Assembly: GCA_001775355.1 (NCBI GenBank)
Contig: MEWM01000043.1
Coordinates: 163-5,712 of the forward strand
Length of the DNA stretch: 5,550 nucleotides
Direction of reading: 5' to 3'
From: a candidate division Zixibacteria bacterium RBG_16_43_9
Lineage (GTDB): Bacteria; Zixibacteria; MSB-5A5; RBG-16-43-9
Within the stretch, counting starts at the first letter, position 1. Each line of letters begins with the position of its first letter. Under the pieces are notes generated by a model. It worked only from the letters and a program-made list of their open reading frames with translations, searched no databases and was not told the DNA's origin. Below are positions 1 to 3,628 of this stretch, in pieces. The position numbers and the translations under genes were made by a program.

Positions 1-513
1 GGTATGAGGCAGGATTTCCCCTAAGTGCAAAAACCCGGGGGTTATTCTTTTCTCCGAGATATCGAAGATTTTCTGCTCAGCGCTGTCCAGGAGATCATCC
101 ACTTCTTCGGTCAAATCATAGCATCTGGTGATTATCTCGGTTGTAGACTGGATCAGCTTTCTTAAAGTCGCCTTTTCTAAAATTATTCTGGAGTGATATT
201 CGATATTGGCGGAAGTGCCCACGATATCAGTCAAGTCTAAAAGAGCGGCTCTGCCACCGATTTCTTCTAACTGGTTTCTTTTGGAGAGTTCTTCAGCTAA
301 GGTGAGCAGATCAACCGGCTGGTTCCGGTCGTATAAGGATACCATAGCGGAGAATAATTTGGCGTGAGCAGGCTTATAAAAACAGCTATCATCGATGACT
401 TCTATTGCTCTGCCGATAGCTTCCCGATCCAGAAGCATCGCGCCTAAGACCGATTGCTCCACCTCTAAAGCCTGAGGCGGCAGTTTTTCCGTGCCGATCA
501 TTTTCTCATTCAT
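1..513 (-). CDS. dnaB: Replicative DNA helicase DnaB, N-terminal part (gene runs off the left edge)
   Basis: DnaB is the hexameric ATP-dependent helicase that unwinds DNA at the replication fork and binds primase through its N-terminal domain. The frame is open from ATG at 513 to base 1 and gives 171 residues without a stop. The start of the family signature is clear: PPQALEVEQSVLGAMLLD at residues 12-29, then the helical N-terminal domain with FYKPAHAKLFSAM (45-57), PVDLLTLAEEL (66-76), GGRAALLDLTDIVGTSANIE (86-105) and YHSRIILEKATLRKLI (106-121). The end of the visible part (DSAEQKIFDISEKR, 143-156) is the linker helix. The Walker A and other RecA-fold motifs would lie beyond the window. 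The start is supported by the short normal leader before PPQALE. Its Shine-Dalgarno is weak (GGTG at 519-522, 5 bases from ATG), and ATG at 501 is an alternative. The start lies only 13 bases from the 68-base repeat at 527-594. Confidence 0.94.
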   Translation of the reverse strand, partial: MNEKMIGTEKLPPQALEVEQSVLGAMLLDREAIGRAIEVIDDSCFYKPAHAKLFSAMVSLYDRNQPVDLLTLAEELSKRNQLEEIGGRAALLDLTDIVGTSANIEYHSRIILEKATLRKLIQSTTEIITRCYDLTEEVDDLLDSAEQKIFDISEKRITPGFLHLGEILPHT

Positions 514-526
514 AGTTGCACCAAAA

Positions 527-594
527 GAAGGTGGTAGGTCATAGGTGATGGGTGGTAGGGACCCACCACCTACGACCTATTACCTATGTCCTAT
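527..594. repeat. 68-base inverted repeat of 7-base units, copy A
   Basis: The left half on the plus strand reads in 7-base steps: GTAGGTC, ATAGGTG, ATGGGTG, GTAGGGA (534-561). The right half reads GACCCAC, CACCTAC, GACCTAT, TACCTAT, GTCCTAT (560-594), with a further unit ATCCTAT at 595-601 inside the glycosylase gene. The halves are imperfect reverse complements. Pairs run 527-531 with 590-594, 534-546 with 575-587 (one mismatch at 540/581), and 549-556 with 565-572, leaving loop 557-564. The copy at 1305-1372 matches it at a constant offset of 778, with 3 differences in the central 58 bases. It fills most of the gap between the glycosylase and dnaB, and contains the glycosylase stop codon in its outer arm. 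It has only a short T stretch after it on the minus strand, so it is not a convincing terminator. Confidence 0.9.
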
Positions 595-1292
595 ATCCTA
601 TTCCCTTTCATTCTATCATATTCCGCTCTCAGCAGCTTCACATCCTCCCAGGTGTCCTTCTTAAACTGGGGGTATCTCAAAAGAGCGGCTGGATGATACG
701 TAACCAGGAATTTTATACCCTGGTAATCGTGAAATCTCCCTCTGAGCCGGTTCAGGGGTAAATTGGTTTTCAAAAGGGCTTGAGCTGAAATCCTGCCCAG
801 GGCACAGATGAGTTTGGGTTGAATCAGCTTTATCTGCTCAATGAGATAAGGCTCGCACTTTTCGATCTCTTCCGGCAAGGGATCTCTGTTCTCAGGTGGC
901 CGGCATTTTAAGATATTGGCGATGTAAACTTCTTCTCTCTGAAAATTAATTGCAGCCAGAATTTTATTTAAAAGCTGACCTGCCCTTCCCACAAATGGTT
1001 CCCCTTGCAGATCTTCGTCCCTGCCTGGAGCTTCGCCAATGAACATAACCCCAGCTTTACTATCTCCCACGCCGAAAACGAAATTAGTTCTGCTTTTATG
1101 CAGATGACATCTCTGGCAATCTTTAATCTTGTGATAAAATTCCTTCAGAGGATTTTTATTCGAATCCTTTTTTAATTCTATTTTGAAGTTCGAAGGCAAC
1201 TTTACTTCCTCCAGACCTAATTCCCTCTGCTGTTTTAGGTATTTTTTGGCTAAGGCAAAAGCCTCGAGCATCTGGTTATATCTGTCTTCCAT
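591..1292 (-). CDS. udg: Family 4 (UDGa-type) iron-sulfur uracil-DNA glycosylase
   Basis: This 233-residue enzyme removes uracil from DNA by cutting the N-glycosidic bond, the first step of base excision repair of deaminated cytosine. Family 4 motifs are intact: GEAPGRDED at 86-94 (catalytic motif A), FVGRAGQLL at 100-108 and the HPAA leucine-loop motif at 200-203. Four cysteines fit the 4Fe-4S cluster pattern: C59 and C62 (CxxC), C130 (KCRPP) and C146. GEAPG rather than GLAPA argues for family 4 over family 5. The first 50 or so residues are a charged, probably helical extension ahead of the conserved domain. ATG at 1292 is the first start after the coaBC stop, but no Shine-Dalgarno is visible; a run of seven A lies directly upstream. 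An internal ATG (residue 8) is also possible. The last codons (Asn-Arg-Ile-stop) lie in the heptamer repeat tract of copy A, so the C-terminus may have been set by that repeat. Confidence 0.92.
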   Translation of the reverse strand: MEDRYNQMLEAFALAKKYLKQQRELGLEEVKLPSNFKIELKKDSNKNPLKEFYHKIKDCQRCHLHKSRTNFVFGVGDSKAGVMFIGEAPGRDEDLQGEPFVGRAGQLLNKILAAINFQREEVYIANILKCRPPENRDPLPEEIEKCEPYLIEQIKLIQPKLICALGRISAQALLKTNLPLNRLRGRFHDYQGIKFLVTYHPAALLRYPQFKKDTWEDVKLLRAEYDRMKGNRI

Positions 1293-1304
1293 TTTTTTTC
1301 GAAG

Positions 1305-1372
1305 AAAGGTTGTAGGTAATAGGTGATGGGTGGTAGGGACCCCCCACCTACGACCTATTACCTATCACCTTT
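1305..1372. repeat. 68-base inverted repeat of 7-base units, copy B
   Basis: This has the same layout as the copy at 527-594. Left units are AAAGGTT, GTAGGTA, ATAGGTG, ATGGGTG, GTAGGGA (1305-1339). Right units are GACCCCC, CACCTAC, GACCTAT, TACCTAT, CACCTTT (1338-1372). Pairing is better than in copy A: 1305-1310 with 1367-1372, 1312-1324 with 1353-1365 (12 perfect pairs plus a wobble), and 1327-1333 with 1344-1350, with loop 1334-1343. The right outer arm lies in the last codon and stop of coaBC. The left end is 12 bases from the glycosylase start codon. Transcribed in gene direction it would form a long hairpin between the two genes, but it is followed by A residues, not T, so it is not a standard intrinsic terminator. 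Confidence 0.9.
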
Positions 1373-2561
1373 TCAAGAGTTTGACCATTCGATCAATTAT
1401 CTTTTCTGCCAGCTCTTTTTTTGACATCAAAGGCAATCTTTCTGCTTTTCCTTTTCTATCTATCAAAGTAGCTATATTAGTATCAACTTCAAAACCTGCA
1501 CCTTTGAGATTGGGATTATTTACGATGATGAGATCCAGATTTTTTTCTTTAAGTTTAGATTTGGCATTTTGGATCTCATCCTTAGTCTCAACCGCAAAAC
1601 CAACCAGAACTTTCTTCCCTTTTTGCTTTCCCATCTCCCTGAGAATGTCTGGAGTTTGTTTGAGGTTTAAACTCAGCTCAGTTTCTTGTTTTTTTAATTT
1701 TCCTGAAGAAAGCTTTTCCGGAGCAAAATCAGAAACTGCGGCTGTCATAACCAGGGCATCAGATTTAGCAAAGTGCTTTTTAACTGCTTTATACATCTCG
1801 TCAGCAGTTCTGACTTTGACTAAGTTTATCCCTGAGGAGCAGTTCAAATCAGAAGGTCCGCTGATTAAGGTCACCTTTGCACCTCTTTTAAAAGCCTCCT
1901 CTGCCACTGCATAACCCATCCTCCCCGTAGAACGGTTGGACAGAAATCTCACCGCATCAATCGGCTCCTCAGTTCTGGAGGCAGTTACCAGAATTGACTT
2001 ACCAGTCAAATCCTTTTTTTCGTCCAGGAGTTTTATTACTTCATTCAGAATCTCCTCTGGTTCAGCCATCCTTCCTTTGCCTACATCACCACAGGCTAAG
2101 TCGCCAACTCCCGGCTCTATGAATCTATACCCCAATTTCCTGAGTTTTTCTATGTTTTGTTGACAGATCGGATTCTCATACATATTCACATTCATAGCAG
2201 GAGCAAAAAAGACTGGCGCTTTGGTCGAGCTTATGACTGTTGTAAGTATGTCATCTGCGATTCCGCAGGAAATTTTCCCGATCAGATTGTAAGTAGCCGG
2301 AGCCACTAAAACCAGGTCCGCCCATTGGGCTAAACTGATGTGCCTGGTTCCCACCATTCGGCGCTCCGGGAACATCTCGGTAATGACCTCTTTTTCAGAC
2401 AGACATTCCATGGTCAGAGGGGTGATGAATTTCATTCCCGACTGGGTCATAATCACCTGAACTTCTGCGCCAGATTTTTTCAATCGCCTGCAAAGCTCAG
2501 CCGATTTGTAAGCCGCAATCCCGCCCGTTATGCCCAGAATTATTTTTTTACCTTTTAGCAT
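1365..2561 (-). CDS. coaBC: Bifunctional CoaBC: phosphopantothenoylcysteine synthetase/decarboxylase
   Basis: CoaBC carries out two steps of coenzyme A synthesis: CoaB joins cysteine to 4'-phosphopantothenate using CTP, and FMN-dependent CoaC decarboxylates the product to 4'-phosphopantetheine. At 398 residues it has the usual length. CoaC (about 1-180) shows the flavin-binding GGIAAYK at 13-19, catalytic H74, PAMNVNM at 121-127 (N124), and ACGDVGKGRM from 156 with catalytic C157. CoaB (about 188-398) shows SNRSTGRMG at 208-216 (N209), AAVSDFAPE at 274-282, the lysine-rich KLKK at 288-291 and VGFAVET at 320-326. The usual TAGPTREP of CoaB reads TASRTEEP (193-200) here. ATG at 2561 gives an N-terminus that fits the family (KKIILGITGG), but no Shine-Dalgarno precedes it. 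The stop TGA (1365-1367) is followed at once by an in-frame TAG, and the stop lies in repeat copy B. It is co-directional with the glycosylase, 72 bases downstream. Confidence 0.96.
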   Translation of the reverse strand: MLKGKKIILGITGGIAAYKSAELCRRLKKSGAEVQVIMTQSGMKFITPLTMECLSEKEVITEMFPERRMVGTRHISLAQWADLVLVAPATYNLIGKISCGIADDILTTVISSTKAPVFFAPAMNVNMYENPICQQNIEKLRKLGYRFIEPGVGDLACGDVGKGRMAEPEEILNEVIKLLDEKKDLTGKSILVTASRTEEPIDAVRFLSNRSTGRMGYAVAEEAFKRGAKVTLISGPSDLNCSSGINLVKVRTADEMYKAVKKHFAKSDALVMTAAVSDFAPEKLSSGKLKKQETELSLNLKQTPDILREMGKQKGKKVLVGFAVETKDEIQNAKSKLKEKNLDLIIVNNPNLKGAGFEVDTNIATLIDRKGKAERLPLMSKKELAEKIIDRMVKLLKR

Positions 2562-2574
2562 TTTTGAGATTTTT

Positions 2575-2602
2575 GTCGGGTAGCTTTCGCAACCCGACCT
2601 AC
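2575..2602 (-). repeat. REP-like hairpin with GTAG foot, upstream of coaBC
   Basis: On the minus strand GTAG (2599-2602) is followed directly by GTCGGGT (2592-2598), an inner 2-base stem GC/GC with loop GAAA, and ACCCGAC (2575-2581). The outer stem is 7 pairs with one A/T-position mismatch inside it. GTAG immediately 5' of an imperfect palindrome is the known layout of REP elements recognised by RAYT transposases. It ends only 13 bases before the coaBC start codon. Assignment to REPs is inference from layout. Confidence 0.6.
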
Positions 2603-2613
2603 TCTATCTTAAT

Positions 2614-2636
2614 GGAGGTCTGAAGACCTCCGCTAC
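2614..2636 (-). repeat. REP-like hairpin with GTAG foot
   Basis: On the minus strand GTAG (2633-2636) and one C are followed by GGAGGTCT (2624-2631), two bases, and AGACCTCC (2614-2621). The palindrome has 8 perfect pairs, and in practice a 4-base loop closed by 7. It has the same orientation as the hairpin at 2575-2602 and sits 11 bases from it, but the arm sequence is unrelated. It has no following T-run. Confidence 0.6.
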
Positions 2637-2679
2637 AATTAGCTCTGTTTGTTTTTCCCCTTAAACCTTTGAACTCTCG

Positions 2680-2694
2680 TCCGCCTTTGGCGGA
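2680..2694. repeat. Short palindrome TCCGCC-TTT-GGCGGA, first copy
   Basis: Six perfect pairs (2680-2685 with 2689-2694) enclose TTT. The same 15 bases recur at 3258-3272. It lies just after the stop of the DUF494-like gene in gene direction. It lacks a T-tract in that direction, so a terminator role is doubtful. Confidence 0.7.
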
Positions 2695-2705
2695 TTGAAT
2701 CCTTT

Positions 2706-3167
2706 TTATATCCTTTCTTGGTCCGTCCACAAAAAATCGGCAGATTGTTCTCTGATATTGTTATCAGAAAACAAAAGGACATTAGCCAGATTCTTGAGTG
2801 TCTGAATTTCTATCTTTTGCTTTCCCAGAGCCAGGGATTTCTGGATTAGGACCTCTATCTCCTTTCCGTCTAAAACCCCCAATTCCTCCATTTGATATAA
2901 AAATCCATAGCTTTCCGGAGTGAAATTTTCATCCTTAAAACCTTTAAGCCAGGCGCAGAGATTGCATTTTTCCTTATGAGGTCTGAGGAATTTTGGCAGC
3001 CGGCTTAAAAACCAGAGGTAAGCCCTCTTTATCTCATTTTCTGAAAAGCCCAATTCCCTTAAATCTTTCACGGCTTCTATCAGATTCCCTACTTTGCTCT
3101 GGTCATCCTTGACGTATTGTGCCAGGTAGATGATTATATCTATTGCTTTGTTCTCCAGATTTTCCAT
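2706..3167 (-). CDS. DUF494/Smg-like protein of unknown function
   Basis: This is a 153-residue, mostly helical, soluble protein with no signal peptide or membrane segment. Its pattern resembles the Smg/DUF494 family: an N-terminal helix (IDIIIYLAQYVKDD, 9-22), a helix-turn-helix-like stretch ending LRELGFSENEIKRAYLWFL (36-54), then FTPESYGFLYQMEELGVLDG (82-101) and IEVLIQKSLAL (104-114). It ends with IEIQTLKNLANVLLF (119-133), the region where Smg proteins carry their DLEDLKWVVLM-type segment. The biochemical role of Smg is not established; in proteobacteria its gene often lies near dprA and topA, which are not seen here. C68 and C71 form a lone CxxC, which alone is not enough to claim a metal site. 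The start ATG at 3167 has a strong Shine-Dalgarno GAGGTG (3175-3180) with 7 bases spacing. The family call rests on recalled pattern similarity, not an alignment. Confidence 0.72.
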   Translation of the reverse strand: MENLENKAIDIIIYLAQYVKDDQSKVGNLIEAVKDLRELGFSENEIKRAYLWFLSRLPKFLRPHKEKCNLCAWLKGFKDENFTPESYGFLYQMEELGVLDGKEIEVLIQKSLALGKQKIEIQTLKNLANVLLFSDNNIREQSADFLWTDQERI

Positions 3168-3174
3168 TTGATTT

Positions 3175-3180
3175 CACCTC
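3175..3180 (-). promoter_or_regulatory. Strong Shine-Dalgarno of the DUF494-like gene
   Basis: GAGGTG on the minus strand lies 7 bases from ATG at 3167. This fixes the start of the gene and contrasts with the absent or weak sites before coaBC, the glycosylase and dnaB. Confidence 0.8.
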
Positions 3181-3187
3181 AGAACAT

Positions 3188-3215
3188 AATTTAGCAAAAT
3201 AATACTCAAAATCAA
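3188..3215 (-). promoter_or_regulatory. Possible sigma-70-type promoter for the DUF494-like gene
   Basis: On the minus strand TTGATT (3210-3215) and TAAATT (3188-3193) are 16 bases apart, each matching 4 of 6 consensus positions, in an AT-rich stretch 20 bases upstream of the start codon. TATTAT at 3199-3204 is an alternative -10 box. The distance would leave a short leader. This is tentative, since AT-rich DNA gives such matches by chance. Confidence 0.3.
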
Positions 3216-3256
3216 GGATTTTTAATAAAGACTCCGGGGAAAAAATCTCAGGGCTG

Positions 3257-3280
3257 GTCCGCCTTTGGCGGACTGCCTAC
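3257..3280 (-). repeat. REP-like hairpin with GTAG foot; second copy of the TCCGCC palindrome
   Basis: On the minus strand GTAG (3277-3280), then GCA, then GTCCGCC (3267-3273), AAA, and GGCGGAC (3257-3263), giving 7 perfect pairs. The central 15 bases equal those at 2680-2694, which lack the GTAG foot. It faces the hairpin at 3304-3327 head to head. Confidence 0.6.
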
Positions 3281-3303
3281 GAGTGCAAATCTTTCGGTCT
3301 TTC

Positions 3304-3327
3304 GTAGGGCGGGCACCCTTGCCCGCC
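3304..3327 (+). repeat. REP-like hairpin with GTAG foot, inverted partner
   Basis: On the plus strand GTAG (3304-3307) is followed directly by GGCGGGCA (3308-3315), loop CCCT, and TGCCCGCC (3320-3327), with 8 perfect pairs. It is divergent from the unit at 3257-3280. The feet of the two units form the 7-pair inverted repeat CCTACGA (3276-3282) / TCGTAGG (3302-3308). The 19-base centre contains parts of two direct copies of TCTTTCG (3290-3296, 3298-3304). Confidence 0.6.
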
Positions 3328-3402
3328 GAATTCCTTCACTCTTACTGATTTTCCCGCCTTGGGGGCAAGTCCGAATTTGGATCCATAGGAGGGGGGTTAC
3401 CA

Positions 3403-3427
3403 GGTCGTGTGTCTTTGACCCACAACC
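3403..3427. repeat. Imperfect hairpin, 9 pairs and 2 mismatches
   Basis: GGT, GTG and GTC on the left (3403-3413, with C3406 and T3410 unpaired) pair with GAC, CAC and ACC on the right (3417-3427), with loop TTT. It abuts the hairpin at 3429-3460, with one base between them. Confidence 0.55.
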
Positions 3428-3428
3428 A

Positions 3429-3460
3429 GTAGACCCAGGTTGCCCTCAACGTGGGTCTAC
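3429..3460. repeat. Long hairpin, 13 pairs with one mismatch
   Basis: GTAGACCCA (3429-3437) pairs with TGGGTCTAC (3452-3460), then G/G mismatch, then GTTG (3439-3442) with CAAC (3447-3450), with loop CCCT. GTAG is the base of the stem here and so occurs on both strands, unlike the REP-like units where it sits outside the palindrome. The loop CCCT is shared with the hairpin at 3308-3327. Confidence 0.75.
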
Positions 3461-3471
3461 GTCTTGGACTA

Positions 3472-3487
3472 CAAACCCTCAGGTTTG
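3472..3487. repeat. Short hairpin, 6 perfect pairs
   Basis: CAAACC (3472-3477) pairs with GGTTTG (3482-3487) around CTCA. On the minus strand it is followed by TAGTCC, so a GTAG spans its 3' edge rather than its 5' edge. This is a short stem, and modest on its own, but it is one of a cluster. Confidence 0.5.
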
Positions 3488-3530
3488 CCAGAAGTTAGTT
3501 ATCTTTTCTTATCGGGCTAAAAGGTAAAGC

Positions 3531-3556
3531 TAAAGTCTCAAGACCTTGAGGCTTTA
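3531..3556. repeat. Hairpin, 12 pairs with one wobble
   Basis: TAAAGTCTCAAG (3531-3542) pairs with CTTGAGGCTTTA (3545-3556), with one T-G wobble. Only two bases lie between the arms, so the innermost pairs would open. An alternative outer stem, GTAAAGC (3524-3530) with GCTTTAC (3551-3557), competes with it, which suggests a duplicated left arm. Confidence 0.65.
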
Positions 3557-3577
3557 CACTCCAACGTTTGCTCTTAT

Positions 3578-3604
3578 TGGGGCAGGAGTTGAACTCCTGC
3601 CCCA
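3578..3604 (-). repeat. 13-pair palindrome just after purH, possible terminator-like hairpin
   Basis: TGGGGCAGGAGTT (3578-3590) and AACTCCTGCCCCA (3592-3604) are perfect reverse complements around one base. It begins 24 bases after the purH stop in gene direction and would form a strong GC-rich hairpin. The bases after it (ATAAGAG) are not a U-tract, so it is at best a non-standard terminator or a 3'-end stabilising structure. Reading the other way it is followed by GCTTTT, also poor. Confidence 0.7.
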
Positions 3605-3628
3605 GCTTTTCTGCACTCCAAAGTACAA

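Larger units (their letters stand above)
3168..3628. other. 461-base non-coding region dense in hairpins, between purH and the DUF494-like gene
   Basis: No credible gene is seen on either strand. Short open frames here give low-complexity, non-conserved translations. The part next to the DUF494-like gene (3175-3215) holds its ribosome binding site and a weak promoter candidate. The rest carries eight separable inverted repeats, at 3257-3273, 3276-3308, 3308-3327, 3403-3427, 3429-3460, 3472-3487, 3531-3556 and 3578-3604. Their sequences mostly differ from one another. The stretch 3328-3400 shows only a 4-pair hairpin (3358-3369) and a G-rich run. No tRNA-like fold or known riboswitch core was recognised. 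Confidence 0.85.

Noticed and set aside
552..761. Plus-strand open frame beginning in repeat copy A
   Set aside because: It starts inside the repeat and runs antisense to the glycosylase gene; a similar frame starts in copy B only because the repeats share sequence. No conserved protein features.
1292..1299. Run of eight T as part of an intrinsic terminator with repeat copy B
   Set aside because: The T-run is on the plus strand and precedes the hairpin in that direction; on the gene strand it is an A-run, so the geometry is wrong for either direction.
527..1372. CRISPR array
   Set aside because: Only two copies, 778 bases apart with a gene between them; the 7-base units have no spacers.
1330..1914. 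Plus-strand open frame of 194 codons
   Set aside because: It starts in repeat copy B and is antisense to the well supported coaBC; the translation is Ser/Phe-rich as expected from an antisense frame.
3358..3369. CTTG-GGGG-CAAG hairpin
   Set aside because: Only four pairs; expected often by chance.
3168..3628. tRNA, purine riboswitch or other known RNA in the long gap
   Set aside because: No cloverleaf or known riboswitch core was recognised, and the region lies downstream rather than upstream of the purine genes.
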